Assembly: GCF_004804355.1 (NCBI RefSeq)
Contig: NZ_SRWZ01000007.1
Span: forward strand, 186,001-250,000
Reading direction: 5' to 3'
Source: Cognatitamlana onchidii
Lineage (GTDB): Bacteria; Bacteroidota; Bacteroidia; Flavobacteriales; Flavobacteriaceae
Length of the DNA stretch: 64,000 nucleotides
Shown piece by piece: positions 44,768-54,770 of this stretch. Each line of letters starts with the position of its first letter. The stretch's first letter is position 1. Below the pieces are notes generated by a model. The model was not told where the DNA came from and searched no databases. It saw nothing but the letters and a program-made list of their open reading frames with translations. Both the position numbers and the translations under genes were made by a program.

Positions 44768-46429
44768 ATGAAAAAAAATAAATTTAAATATAGCATAGGG
44801 TTTTTTCTTGTATTAGTAATGGCTCTATTTAGCTGTCAAGATGACGATGCTACCTTTGGAGATATTAAAATACCAACTAATATTGCACTTACTGCAGAGG
44901 TAGTATGCGAAGGCTGTACGGATGCAGACGGAGACGGTAGTGGTTTAGTTAACATAGAAGCCACATCCAGTGGGGCACTAGCCTATAAGTTCGATTTTGG
45001 TGATGGTTTTACCAAAACCAATCAAACCGGAAAAGTAACACACCGTTTTACGAGTGTTGGGGTTAATACCTATACGGTTGTGGTAAATGCCGTCGGTACA
45101 GGAGGGGTACAATCCAGTACATCTATGAACGTAACGGTGAGAAGTGATTTTGAAGATCAGGAAGCGAAAGACCTTTTAAGTGGTGGCTCTGGTAATAGTA
45201 AAACATGGTATTGGGCGGCCGATAAACCTAGTAACATTGCCCTAGGAACTAATGTTAAAGATGGTGCTGGGTTTGGAACACACACCTTCCCAACATTTTT
45301 TAACTCAGATCCTTTCCACCCAGATAAATTATGTATGTATGATGCGGAGTTAGTGTTCACTCAGGATGCCGAAGGTAACTTAACATTCCAACAAGTGGTT
45401 GGGCAAGCTTATGTACCAGGTACTGTAGCTGGAGCTTTAGGGGTAGATGGAGATACATGTCATGGTAGTGATGTGGCCCCCTCATTAGGTATTGAAAGCA
45501 GTGTAGCGCTTATTCCATCATCTTCAGTTGCGACAGAAGATGCAAGAGATCCTGAGTATCGAGGTACAAGTATTTTATTATCGGATGATGGTTTTATGAG
45601 CTGGTACTGTATTAACAGTTTATTTGAAATCATTACGGTAACCAGTAGTACTTTAAAAGTTAGAGTGGTGGACGGTGTTGATCCGGGATTAGCATGGTAT
45701 TGTACGTTCCAAACACAGAACCCTAATGAATCACCAGATGGTGGGTTTGAGACTTTAGTATGGTCAGATGAGTTTGATGTTGATGGTGCTCCTAACGCAG
45801 CCAATTGGACTTACGACCTTGGCGCTGGAGGCTGGGGTAACCAGGAATTACAAACCTATACTAATAATGCTGAAAATGTTTCAATAGATAACGGTACTCT
45901 TAAAATAACAGCCATTGCCGATGGAAATGGTGGGTATACGTCTGCTAGAATAAAAACAGAAGGCTTACAAGAATATACCTATGGAAAAATAGAATGTAGA
46001 GCTAAATTGCCAGCAGCTCAAGGTACATGGCCTGCAATATGGATGTTAGGTGCAAACTTTCCTGAGGTAGGTTGGCCTAATTGTGGAGAGATTGATATCA
46101 TGGAGCAAACAGGTCAAGATAAAAGTAAAACATCAGGAGCTTTGCATTTTCCTGGAAATTCTGGAGGGGACGCTATTTTTAGCGAAACCGAAGTGCCAAA
46201 TAGTACAACCGAGTTCCATAATTATGCTGTAGAGTGGACAGCAGAATCGATCAAAATGTCTGTTGATGGTGAGTTCTTTTTCTCCTTTGATAATAATTCA
46301 GACATCCCATATAATGCCGATATGTTTATGATATTGAATGTGGCTATGGGAGGTACTTTAGGAGGAACTATCGATCCTAACTTTACCCAAGACACTATGG
46401 AGATAGACTGGATTAGAGTGTATCAATAA
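44768..46429 (+). CDS. GH16 endo-beta-1,3-glucanase (laminarinase) lipoprotein
   Basis: 553 residues, lipobox LVMALFSC. A PKD domain (about 30-125, YKFDFGDGFTK) is followed by a module of about 180 residues (SGNSKTWYW...CMYDAELVF) that resembles the duplicated domain of the preceding protein. The GH16 domain spans about 325-553. The catalytic signature is GEIDIMEQTG with nucleophile E441, D443 and acid/base E446. WGNQELQTYTNNAENV and the aromatic-rich cleft fit laminarinases. Surface-anchored, it would cut beta-1,3-glucan to importable oligosaccharides. It is the last gene before a terminator. Mixed-linkage glucan as an alternative substrate cannot be excluded. Confidence 0.92.
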   Translation: MKKNKFKYSIGFFLVLVMALFSCQDDDATFGDIKIPTNIALTAEVVCEGCTDADGDGSGLVNIEATSSGALAYKFDFGDGFTKTNQTGKVTHRFTSVGVNTYTVVVNAVGTGGVQSSTSMNVTVRSDFEDQEAKDLLSGGSGNSKTWYWAADKPSNIALGTNVKDGAGFGTHTFPTFFNSDPFHPDKLCMYDAELVFTQDAEGNLTFQQVVGQAYVPGTVAGALGVDGDTCHGSDVAPSLGIESSVALIPSSSVATEDARDPEYRGTSILLSDDGFMSWYCINSLFEIITVTSSTLKVRVVDGVDPGLAWYCTFQTQNPNESPDGGFETLVWSDEFDVDGAPNAANWTYDLGAGGWGNQELQTYTNNAENVSIDNGTLKITAIADGNGGYTSARIKTEGLQEYTYGKIECRAKLPAAQGTWPAIWMLGANFPEVGWPNCGEIDIMEQTGQDKSKTSGALHFPGNSGGDAIFSETEVPNSTTEFHNYAVEWTAESIKMSVDGEFFFSFDNNSDIPYNADMFMILNVAMGGTLGGTIDPNFTQDTMEIDWIRVYQ

Positions 46430-46452
46430 GCTTGTTTAGTTAATTTGAAAAG

Positions 46453-46490
46453 GGTCGATATCACTCTCACTATCGGCCTTTTTATCCTTT
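46453..46490 (+). terminator. Intrinsic terminator after the GH16 gene
   Basis: GGTCGATA (46453-46460) pairs with TATCGGCC (46471-46478) through eight positions including one G-U, loop of 10 bases, followed by TTTTTATCCTTTTT. It splits the locus into a susCD-SGBP-GH16 unit and the downstream transporter and hydrolase unit. Confidence 0.85.
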
Positions 46491-46547
46491 TTAGATTATA
46501 GAAATTTTGAAAAAAGAGCTTTAGAATAGCTAACCAAAAGTATATCA

Positions 46548-48092
46548 ATGTCAAAAAAACTCATACTTATAGCGCTTACAGTATCCTTGGGAGGTTTCCT
46601 TTTCGGATTCGATGCAGGCATAATATCTGGGGTAATGACTTTTGCTGGACCCGAGTTTAATTTGAGTGATATACAATCTGGTTGGGTGGTAAGCTCACCT
46701 TCTTTCGCTGCTATGATTGCTATGATTTTTTCTGGAAGACTTAGCGACATTACTGGCCGCAAGCGTATACTTATTGTAGTGGCCTTTCTGTATGCAATTT
46801 CTGCATTACTATCGGCTTATGCAGATTCTTATGAAATGCTTTTTATAGCAAGAATGATCGGGGGGCTAGCTTTTGGAGCAGCCTTAGTGCTTGCGCCTAC
46901 CTACATTGCAGAAATTTCAACTTCAGAGAATAGAGGAAAGTTGGTTTCCATTCAGCAATTAAATATTGTGCTTGGTTTTTTTGCTGCTTTTTTAAGTAAT
47001 TACTTTTTTAATAAGTACAACACCGCAAATAATACCCTATTTACAGATGAAAATGTTTGGAGGTGGATGCTCGGTGTTGAATTGATTCCTGCCCTACTGT
47101 ATTTTATCCTATTGTTTTTTGTTCCAAAAAGCCCAAGGTGGTTATTTACAAAGAGAAGATATGCTGAAGCAAAACGTATACTTTCCACTATATATGGTAA
47201 AGAAATGGCTGAAACAGAATCTAGTATTATTTTATCAAGTTTAAACCATAATGACGGGCAAGCTCAAGAAAAAGTAAAAATAAAGGATCTGTTTAAACCT
47301 GCACTAAGATTTGTGCTTATTGTTGGTTTGCTGGTAGGTATCCTTCAACAAATTACAGGAATTAATGCCATCTACTTTTATGCAACCTCTATTTTCAAGC
47401 AAACTGGTATTGGAACCAATGCGGCTTTTGCTTCAGGAATTCTTTTGAGTAGTATTACGGTTGTATTTACGTTAGTGGCCATGTATCTAATCGATAAAAT
47501 GGGAAGACGACCATTAATGCTAATAGGCACAGCGGGTATAGCGATTAGTTTATTGGTATGTGCTTATGGGTTTAAACAGGCGACATACCAGCTCTCTAAA
47601 GACAATATAGAACAATTAAAATTTGGGGAAGCATCTAAGTTAATGGCTGTTAATGATAAGCTCTATGAAAGTGATATTGATTTTAAAAATGATATGAAAT
47701 CAATTTTAGGGAATCAGGTTTATAGCAGAAATGATGGGGCGATCTTGGAAGCAGCTACCAGTATAAATGCTTACTTGGTTTTAACTGGCATATTGGGCTT
47801 TGTGGCATGTTTTGCTTTTTCATTGGGTCCAGTAATGTGGGTTTTACTTTCAGAGCTTTTTCCAAATAAGTATAGAGGGTTTGCCGTGGGTGTTATAGCA
47901 TTTGTTAACTCCTTTATAAGTTGGCTTGTGCAATTGCTTTTTCCATGGGAGCTTTCAAATTTTGGTAATGCGCTCACCTTTTTCATCTTTGGAATTATTG
48001 CTTTGGTAGGCTTTTTCTCTATGCTTAAAGTACTGCCAGAAACCAAAGGAAAATCTTTAGAGCAGATTGAGCGCGATTTAGTAACATATTGA
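46548..48092 (+). CDS. Sugar porter-family MFS transporter
   Basis: 514 residues, twelve predicted membrane segments, probably a sugar:H+ symporter of the inner membrane. Signature motifs: GFDAGIISGV in helix 1, GRLSDITGRKR in the helix 2-3 loop, GRRPLMLIGTAG, and LPETKGKSLEQIE at the C-terminus. A hydrophilic insert of about 60 residues (YQLSKDNIEQL to RNDGAILEAA, about 345-405) lies between late helices, longer than in textbook members. Likely imports glucose or short glucosides released in the periplasm. First gene of the second unit of the locus. Confidence 0.92.
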   Translation: MSKKLILIALTVSLGGFLFGFDAGIISGVMTFAGPEFNLSDIQSGWVVSSPSFAAMIAMIFSGRLSDITGRKRILIVVAFLYAISALLSAYADSYEMLFIARMIGGLAFGAALVLAPTYIAEISTSENRGKLVSIQQLNIVLGFFAAFLSNYFFNKYNTANNTLFTDENVWRWMLGVELIPALLYFILLFFVPKSPRWLFTKRRYAEAKRILSTIYGKEMAETESSIILSSLNHNDGQAQEKVKIKDLFKPALRFVLIVGLLVGILQQITGINAIYFYATSIFKQTGIGTNAAFASGILLSSITVVFTLVAMYLIDKMGRRPLMLIGTAGIAISLLVCAYGFKQATYQLSKDNIEQLKFGEASKLMAVNDKLYESDIDFKNDMKSILGNQVYSRNDGAILEAATSINAYLVLTGILGFVACFAFSLGPVMWVLLSELFPNKYRGFAVGVIAFVNSFISWLVQLLFPWELSNFGNALTFFIFGIIALVGFFSMLKVLPETKGKSLEQIERDLVTY

Positions 48093-48107
48093 TATGAGAA
48101 AACCATG

Positions 48108-48131
48108 AAGCCATTATGATGCATGGCTTTT
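48108..48131 (+). terminator. Weak hairpin between MFS and phosphorylase genes
   Basis: AAGCCAT (48108-48114) and ATGGCTT (48123-48129), loop of 8, with a short T-run. It may attenuate rather than stop transcription, because the downstream genes have no obvious separate promoter. Confidence 0.4.
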
Positions 48132-48161
48132 AGTTGATTGAATGATAATACAACAAAAAAA

Positions 48162-51100
48162 ATGAATCAAACCATACTAAGTAAAAATAATAAAACTCCG
48201 ATAGACACTTTAAATGTTCAAGGTGAGTTGGTACATTTTGATAACGAGATGTACTATAAGATTTCTAATTCTGATGCGATGCGACCATTTTTTATGAGTA
48301 TCGTAAGCGACTCAAACCATTGGATGTTTATTTCAAGTAATGGTGGGTTAACAGCAGGTAGGAAGAATAGTGAATCTTCAATATTTCCTTATTACACCGA
48401 TGATAAGATAACCGAGTCGGCCGATATTACCGGAAGCAAAACTATTTTTCAAGTGGAGGTAGATGGTGATATTAAAATTTGGGAACCCTTTTCGAACAGA
48501 CAAATGGGTCAGTATCAAACCCAAAGAAATCTATATAAAAACACCTTCGGGAATAAAGTCATTTTTGAAGAAATTAATCACAATTTAGGTCTGGTTTTTA
48601 GGTACAAGTGGAGTTCCAGTAATCAGTTTGGTTTTGTGAAAAATGCGACACTTATTAACAACAATAATGAGTCTCTCAAAGTTACTGTTTTAGATGGTTT
48701 ACAAAATATCCTTCCTTCCGGAGTAACCACAGATTTACAAAATAGCAGAAGTAATCTTGTTGATGCATATAAAAGAAATGAACTTATATCAAATGTAGGA
48801 TTGGGGGTTTATGCACTTAGCGCCATTATAGTAGATAAGGCGGAACCAAGTGAAGCTTTAAAATCTAATGTTGTTTGGTCTCTAGGCATAAATAACCCAA
48901 CTTATCTAGTGTCTTCTTTGCAGTTGGACGCCTTTAGAAACGGAAATGCTGTAGTACAAGAAGAAGATATTAAGGCAGAAAAGGGAGCTTATTTTGTGTC
49001 CACAGACCTGCATCTTGAACCTTTTGGTGATACCAAGTGGTTGTTTGTTGCCAATGTAAATCAGTCAATTTCTGGTGTAACCTATATTTCAGAATTGATA
49101 AAAAATGAAAACAACCTAGAAAAGCTGCTCCGCGAAGATATTGATTTGGGTACAAAAAATTTGGTGGAACTCACTGGAGCTTCAGATGGGTTACAACTTA
49201 CACAAGACCCTTTAACAAATACAAGGCACTTTGCAAACACGCTATTTAATATTATGCGTGGTGGTATTTTTGATGATAACTACAATATTGAAAAAGCCGA
49301 TTTTACGAAGTACTTAGAAAAAGCAAATAGGGCTTTGTATGCGAACAAGAAAACGCTTTTGGCGCGTTTACCTGAAGCGTTTTCACTGGAGTACATTCAA
49401 GATATAGCACATCAAGATGACAATAACGATTTTAAGCGCTTGTGTTTAGAGTATCTACCTCTAAAATTTAGTAGAAGACATGGCGATCCAAGTAGGCCTT
49501 GGAATAAGTTTTCTATCAATACCCGAAGTGAAATCGATGGTTCCAAAATTTTGGATTATGAAGGAAACTGGCGAGATATTTTTCAGAATTGGGAAGCTTT
49601 AGCGCATGCCTACCCTGAATTTATTGAGGGTATGATTTATAAATTTTTAAATGCGACAACTTTTGATGGATACAATCCTTACAGGGTAACCAAAGACGGT
49701 TTTGACTGGGAGGTTATTGAAGAAGATGATCCATGGTCTTACATCGGTTATTGGGGCGATCACCAGATTATTTATCTCTTAAAATTTTTAGAGTTCATTG
49801 AGAACTATTACCCGGGCCGCTTAGAGTCCATGTTCTCACAAAACATATTTGTTTATGCCAATGTACCCTATAAAATAAGGTCTTACCAAGATACGCTCAA
49901 AAACCCCAAAGACACCATAGATTTTGATCATAAATTAGATGCAAAAATCAATAGATTGAAAGATGATATTGGGGCAGATGGAGCGTTGCTAAGAGATCAG
50001 AACGATGTGATCTATAGAGTTAATTTTATTGAAAAATTATTAGCAACCGTTCTTGCAAAAGTTTCCAATTTCATACCTGAAGGCGGTATTTGGCTTAATA
50101 CTCAAAGACCAGAATGGAACGATGCGAATAATGCTTTAGTTGGTAATGGTGTATCAATGGTTACACTTTACTATTTAAATCGTTTTTTAAACTTTTTTGA
50201 AGGGATTGTTTCAAAATCGGAAATCGAAAAAATTGAGCTGTCGGAAGAACTTATGATATTTTTTGGTGCTGTTTTAGAAACCTTAAATAAACACAAAGGA
50301 ATTCTTTCTGGACCTATAAGTAACAAGGATAGAAAATCAGTACTAGACGGATTAGGAGAAGCAGGAAGTCAATATAGACAGGCTATTTATGAATCTGATT
50401 TTTCAAGTAGAAAATCATCTATTTCCGAGGCAGACATCATAGAATTTATAAAGGTTACCAAGAAATATTTGCAGCACAGTATAAAAGCAAATAAGCGTCA
50501 TGACAATATGTATCACGCTTACAATTTAATGACGGTTGAAAACGAAGCAGAAATATCTATTTCTTATTTATCAGAAATGCTTGAAGGGCAAGTCGCTGTT
50601 TTAAGTTCTGGCTTTTTGTCTCCTAAAGAAGCTTTAGAGTTATTAGATGGTTTAAAAGGCAGTAGCTTGTTTAGAGACGATCAATACAGTTATATTTTAT
50701 ACCCGAACAAAGACTTGCCTCGATTTAAGAAGAAAAATAATATTCCAAAGACACTTGTTGAGGAATCAAAACTATTAGCGGAACTAATAAAAGATGGTCA
50801 AGCAGCCCATATTGTTGAAAAAGATGTTTTAGGGAATTTTCATTTTAATGGTAGCTTTAACAATGCAGAAAGCTTAAAAGAAGCCCTAAATAAACTGCCT
50901 GATGCTTATAAGAATTTAGTTGAAAAAGACACTAAACTTTTACTTAATGTCTTTGAAGAAATATTTGACCATAAGTCATTTACTGGACGTTCAGGAACAT
51001 TTTTTGGTTATGAAGGCCTTGGTTCTATTTATTGGCATATGGTTTCAAAGCTTCTGTTGGCTGTACAAGAAAATTGTTTACAAGCCATAAATAAAGGAGA

Positions 51101-51620
51101 ATCTGATGAGGTGATAGGTAGGTTATTAGATCATTATTATGAAATTAACGCTGGAATTGGCGTGCATAAATCGCCTAAATTATATGGAGCTTTTCCAACA
51201 GACCCTTATTCGCATACTCCTGCTTCAAAAGGAGCACAACAACCAGGAATGACTGGTCAGGTTAAGGAAGATGTGTTGAGCAGGTTTGGAGAATTAGGTG
51301 TATTTGTAAAGAATGGAGCTATAAGGTTTAGCCCATATCTTTTACAAACAAAAGAGTTTTTAAACGAGCCAGCATCTTTTAGTTACATGGCCATTGGGGG
51401 AGAAAAGATCCAAATTGATTTAGCTGCAGGATCGCTTTGTTTTACTTATTGTCAAGTTCCCATTATTTACACGTTATCAGATAAAAACGGTCTATCGGTT
51501 GTTTTTAACAACGGTACAGAAATAGATTTTGATTCTTTAGGCTTAGATCTTAAAACATCAACTATGATGTTTAAGAGAACAGGGGATGTTAATCAAATTA
51601 AAGTCTCTATCAAAAAGTAA
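48162..51620 (+). CDS. Putative cytoplasmic beta-1,3-glucan phosphorylase (GH94/GH149-like)
   Basis: 1152 residues with no signal peptide or membrane segment; ATG at 48162 preferred over an in-frame TTG at 48138. The N-terminal third is beta-rich, as in the GH94-type super-sandwich. A helical middle follows with RHGDPSRPWNKFSI, YEGNWRDIFQNWEALAHAYPEF and DPWSYIGYWGDHQIIYLLK, and a C-terminal beta part. The layout and size fit inverting GT36/GH94-related phosphorylases, best GH149 (beta-1,3-glucan phosphorylase, about 1100 residues), which would yield glucose 1-phosphate from beta-1,3-oligoglucans. The family is assigned from memory of motifs and context, not from a search; GH161 or GH94 are alternatives. 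It lies 1 base upstream of the GH3 gene. Confidence 0.6.
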   Translation: MNQTILSKNNKTPIDTLNVQGELVHFDNEMYYKISNSDAMRPFFMSIVSDSNHWMFISSNGGLTAGRKNSESSIFPYYTDDKITESADITGSKTIFQVEVDGDIKIWEPFSNRQMGQYQTQRNLYKNTFGNKVIFEEINHNLGLVFRYKWSSSNQFGFVKNATLINNNNESLKVTVLDGLQNILPSGVTTDLQNSRSNLVDAYKRNELISNVGLGVYALSAIIVDKAEPSEALKSNVVWSLGINNPTYLVSSLQLDAFRNGNAVVQEEDIKAEKGAYFVSTDLHLEPFGDTKWLFVANVNQSISGVTYISELIKNENNLEKLLREDIDLGTKNLVELTGASDGLQLTQDPLTNTRHFANTLFNIMRGGIFDDNYNIEKADFTKYLEKANRALYANKKTLLARLPEAFSLEYIQDIAHQDDNNDFKRLCLEYLPLKFSRRHGDPSRPWNKFSINTRSEIDGSKILDYEGNWRDIFQNWEALAHAYPEFIEGMIYKFLNATTFDGYNPYRVTKDGFDWEVIEEDDPWSYIGYWGDHQIIYLLKFLEFIENYYPGRLESMFSQNIFVYANVPYKIRSYQDTLKNPKDTIDFDHKLDAKINRLKDDIGADGALLRDQNDVIYRVNFIEKLLATVLAKVSNFIPEGGIWLNTQRPEWNDANNALVGNGVSMVTLYYLNRFLNFFEGIVSKSEIEKIELSEELMIFFGAVLETLNKHKGILSGPISNKDRKSVLDGLGEAGSQYRQAIYESDFSSRKSSISEADIIEFIKVTKKYLQHSIKANKRHDNMYHAYNLMTVENEAEISISYLSEMLEGQVAVLSSGFLSPKEALELLDGLKGSSLFRDDQYSYILYPNKDLPRFKKKNNIPKTLVEESKLLAELIKDGQAAHIVEKDVLGNFHFNGSFNNAESLKEALNKLPDAYKNLVEKDTKLLLNVFEEIFDHKSFTGRSGTFFGYEGLGSIYWHMVSKLLLAVQENCLQAINKGESDEVIGRLLDHYYEINAGIGVHKSPKLYGAFPTDPYSHTPASKGAQQPGMTGQVKEDVLSRFGELGVFVKNGAIRFSPYLLQTKEFLNEPASFSYMAIGGEKIQIDLAAGSLCFTYCQVPIIYTLSDKNGLSVVFNNGTEIDFDSLGLDLKTSTMMFKRTGDVNQIKVSIKK

Positions 51621-51621
51621 T

Positions 51622-53436
51622 ATGGCGAAAAGGCTTAACATATTATATCGTTTAATGTTCTTAGTTTTTGGCTTTGGGATCGTTTTGTGCTGCCAAAAAG
51701 TTGAGACCAAAAAGCTGAGCCATGATGCCATGATTGCATATAGAGTAGATTCTTTATTGGCATTAATGACCTTAGAGGAGAAGATTGGACAAATGACTCA
51801 AGTTAGGCACTTTTCAGATATTCAAAAAGGCGATATAGGGACTAAATACATAGGATCTGTAATTCACACAAACGGCCCCTTACCAGGCGAAGGCGCCTAT
51901 GGTTGGCAGGCAAAGTTTACAGCCTTACAAAAAGAAGCCTTATCCACCAGATTAGGAATTCCACTCCTCTTTGGGGTAGATGCTGTTCATGGACAGAACA
52001 CCTTTAAAGGCGCTACCATATTTCCTCATAATATTGGTTTGGGAGCCACAAGAAACCCAGATTTGGTACAAAAGGCAGCACAAATAACGGCAATAGAGGC
52101 TCAAGCAACAGGGTTTAATTGGGTGTTTTCACCCTGTGTGGCCATACCTTATAACGAAAAATGGGGGCGCGTCTATGAAGCGTTTTCAGAAAGCACAGAA
52201 GTCACTCAGGCTATGGCTAAAGCGTCCGTTCGTGGACATCAGGGAAACCTTTCAGATAGAACGACAGTTATGGCTACGGCAAAGCATTATATAGGTGATG
52301 GCGCTACGGATTTTGGCATTGAAGGCGGGAATACAACAGTTAGTTCTAATGAAATAAATAAACGGTTGTTACCACCCTATCAAGAGGCCGTTAAAGAGGG
52401 GGTAGGGGCTATTATGGCTTCTTTCAACACCCTTAATGATATGCCTTTACATGCACACAAAGCTCTAATTACAGATACCCTTAAAACGAAAATCGGGTTT
52501 GACGGTATTGTACTTACCGATTGGAAAGGCTATTCTAAATATGGTAAAAATGCTATTGTTAATGCTGGAGTTGATATGGTAATGGCGGTAGATGGTGATC
52601 TAGACCTGTTTCAAAATGGCTTAAAAAATGGTGTAGAAAAAGGCTCTGTATCTATGGATAGAATTAACGATGCGGTAAAGAGAATTTTAAGGCAAAAATA
52701 CAGACTTGATTTGTTCAATAAACCGTTTCCAGATACAACTTTAATACAGAAAATAGGAAGTTTAGACCATAGAAATACTGCAAGACAAGCCGTAAGGGAA
52801 TCTTTGGTTTTGCTAAAAAATGATAACAATGTGTTGCCTATCGATAAACAGGTTAAAAAAATTGTTGTTGTTGGGGAGCATGCTCACAATTCAGGACTGC
52901 AGTCTGGAGGTTGGACGATAAGCTGGCAAGGCGATATAGAGAATTATGAAGGTGCGACAACTATTTTGGATGGACTCAAGCGATATTCTAATAATATCAT
53001 ATATGATGCAGATGCTACCGGAAACCATGTTGATGCAGATATAGCTATCGTGGTAGTAGGAGAAAAACCATATGCCGAGTTTTTTGGCGATATAAATGAG
53101 AATACAGGATTTAAGCTAACCTTGAGTGAAGCCCATAAAAAGTATATAAACACCTATGTAAATGCAGGAGTAAGGACAGTAGTTATATTAATTTCTGGAA
53201 GACCTTTGGTGGTAACAGACCAGTTGAGGGCCGTGGATGCTTTTGTTGCTGCTTGGTTACCAGGTTCTGAGGGCGATGGTATTGCAGAAGTTCTTTTTGG
53301 AGATTACGACTTTTCTGGAAAACTCCCACATTCATGGCCAGAATCATTAGAAGACTTTTCTGGAAGGTTTGGTCCAAATTTTTGGGATAATTCTATTAAA
53401 CCATTGTTTCAGTTTGGATACGGGCTCTCCTATTAA
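51622..53436 (+). CDS. GH3 beta-glucosidase/exo-glucanase lipoprotein
   Basis: 604 residues from the ATG at 51622, one base after the previous stop. The longer frame from 51586 overlaps that gene and hides the signal peptide. Lipobox is GIVLCC. The TIM-barrel domain contains the nucleophile D300 in IVLTDWKG plus KHYIGDGATD and LLFGVDAVHG motifs. The alpha/beta sandwich follows, and the protein ends at FQFGYGLSY without the C-terminal FnIII domain found in many GH3s, as in barley ExoI-type glucan exohydrolases. It likely removes glucose from beta-1,3- or beta-1,6-oligosaccharides in the periplasm. Confidence 0.95.
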   Translation: MAKRLNILYRLMFLVFGFGIVLCCQKVETKKLSHDAMIAYRVDSLLALMTLEEKIGQMTQVRHFSDIQKGDIGTKYIGSVIHTNGPLPGEGAYGWQAKFTALQKEALSTRLGIPLLFGVDAVHGQNTFKGATIFPHNIGLGATRNPDLVQKAAQITAIEAQATGFNWVFSPCVAIPYNEKWGRVYEAFSESTEVTQAMAKASVRGHQGNLSDRTTVMATAKHYIGDGATDFGIEGGNTTVSSNEINKRLLPPYQEAVKEGVGAIMASFNTLNDMPLHAHKALITDTLKTKIGFDGIVLTDWKGYSKYGKNAIVNAGVDMVMAVDGDLDLFQNGLKNGVEKGSVSMDRINDAVKRILRQKYRLDLFNKPFPDTTLIQKIGSLDHRNTARQAVRESLVLLKNDNNVLPIDKQVKKIVVVGEHAHNSGLQSGGWTISWQGDIENYEGATTILDGLKRYSNNIIYDADATGNHVDADIAIVVVGEKPYAEFFGDINENTGFKLTLSEAHKKYINTYVNAGVRTVVILISGRPLVVTDQLRAVDAFVAAWLPGSEGDGIAEVLFGDYDFSGKLPHSWPESLEDFSGRFGPNFWDNSIKPLFQFGYGLSY

Positions 53437-53467
53437 TCTAACAACATGGAAAATATATAAGATAAAA

Positions 53468-54757
53468 ATGAAACTTAGTTTAATAAAAATATGTTTACTA
53501 ACCGCTTTAATAGCGTCTATAGCATGTGTAAATAAAGATAAAAAACCAATTGAAAACGTGATAGAAATGAAACATGTAACAGCAGCAGATATTTTAGGAA
53601 ACCCTGATTATTTGGCAATTTCTTATGGAGGGTATAGGCAAAAAACAAGAGACAGTCAGCCTACTATTCTTCAATTGAAAGAAGACATGAAAATTTTATC
53701 AGCCATGGGCGTAAAAGTTCTTCGTACCTATAATGTGCAATTGCAACAAGCCCCTAATTTATTAAGGGCGATTAGTGAACTTAAAATAGAAGATCCAAAT
53801 TTCGAAATGTACGTGATGCTTGGCGCTTGGATTGATTGTAAAAATGCTTGGACAGATTTAGAGCCTAATCATGAGATTGAGAGTGAGGACAATTCAAATG
53901 AAATAGGTAGAGCGGTGGCATTAGCTAGTAAGTATCCAGACATTGTAAAAGTTATAGCCGTAGGCAATGAAGCCATGGTACGGTGGGCTACTAGTTATTT
54001 TGTAAGGCCAAATGTGATTTTAAAATGGGTGAAGTACCTTCAGGGACTTAAAGCCTCAGGGAAACTCCCTAAAGAATTATGGATTACCAGTTCTGATGAT
54101 TTCTCTTCTTGGGGAGGAGGAGACCCAAGCTATCACACATCAGATTTAGAAGCATTAATTAGAGAAGTAGATTATATTTCAATGCATACCTACCCCATGC
54201 ACAATTCCCACTATAATCCAGCGTTTTGGCTAGCTCCTAAAGATGAAGACCAATTAAGCGATCACGAAAAAGTGGAATCGGCCATGATTAGGGCGATAGA
54301 TTTTGCTAAAAATCAATATCAGGAGGTTACCAAATACATGAAAAGTTTAGGGATTGATAAACCTATTCATATTGGAGAAACTGGTTGGGCTACCGTATCA
54401 AATGGTCACTATGGTCCGTCAGGTTCTAAGGCTGCAGACGAATATAAATCAGGCAGATACTATCAGCTTATGCGTGAATGGACGAACAAAGAAAACATCT
54501 CCTGTTTTTATTTTGAGGCCTTTGATGAGCAATGGAAAGATGCTAAAAACACTATGGGCTCAGAAAATCATTTTGGGCTTATAAACTTACAAGGTGAGGC
54601 AAAATATGCACTTTGGGACTTAGTGGACAAAGGCATATTTGATGGATTAACCAGAGATGGGCATGCCATAAAGAAAACTTACAATGGGAATAAGGAAGAG
54701 CTGTTAAATGATGTCTTAGTTCCTCCAACAGAATATGGACTAGTTACACAACACTAA
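53468..54757 (+). CDS. GH17 beta-1,3-glucanase-type lipoprotein
   Basis: 429 residues from the ATG at 53468, chosen because the frame from 53369 would overlap GH3 and bury the lipobox (IASIAC). The TIM barrel carries acid/base E168 in AVGNEAMVRW and nucleophile E304 in IGETGWAT, both GH17 hallmarks. FYFEAFDEQWK is another family stretch. Acts on beta-1,3-glucan or its oligosaccharides in the periplasm or at the surface; hydrolysis versus transglycosylation cannot be told. 31 bases after GH3 and 13 bases before the next gene. Confidence 0.9.
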   Translation: MKLSLIKICLLTALIASIACVNKDKKPIENVIEMKHVTAADILGNPDYLAISYGGYRQKTRDSQPTILQLKEDMKILSAMGVKVLRTYNVQLQQAPNLLRAISELKIEDPNFEMYVMLGAWIDCKNAWTDLEPNHEIESEDNSNEIGRAVALASKYPDIVKVIAVGNEAMVRWATSYFVRPNVILKWVKYLQGLKASGKLPKELWITSSDDFSSWGGGDPSYHTSDLEALIREVDYISMHTYPMHNSHYNPAFWLAPKDEDQLSDHEKVESAMIRAIDFAKNQYQEVTKYMKSLGIDKPIHIGETGWATVSNGHYGPSGSKAADEYKSGRYYQLMREWTNKENISCFYFEAFDEQWKDAKNTMGSENHFGLINLQGEAKYALWDLVDKGIFDGLTRDGHAIKKTYNGNKEELLNDVLVPPTEYGLVTQH

Positions 54758-54770
54758 TAATTTATTTATA

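Noticed and set aside
53369-53467. Longer start for GH17 overlapping the GH3 3' end
   Set aside because: It would place 33 unrelated residues before the lipoprotein signal.
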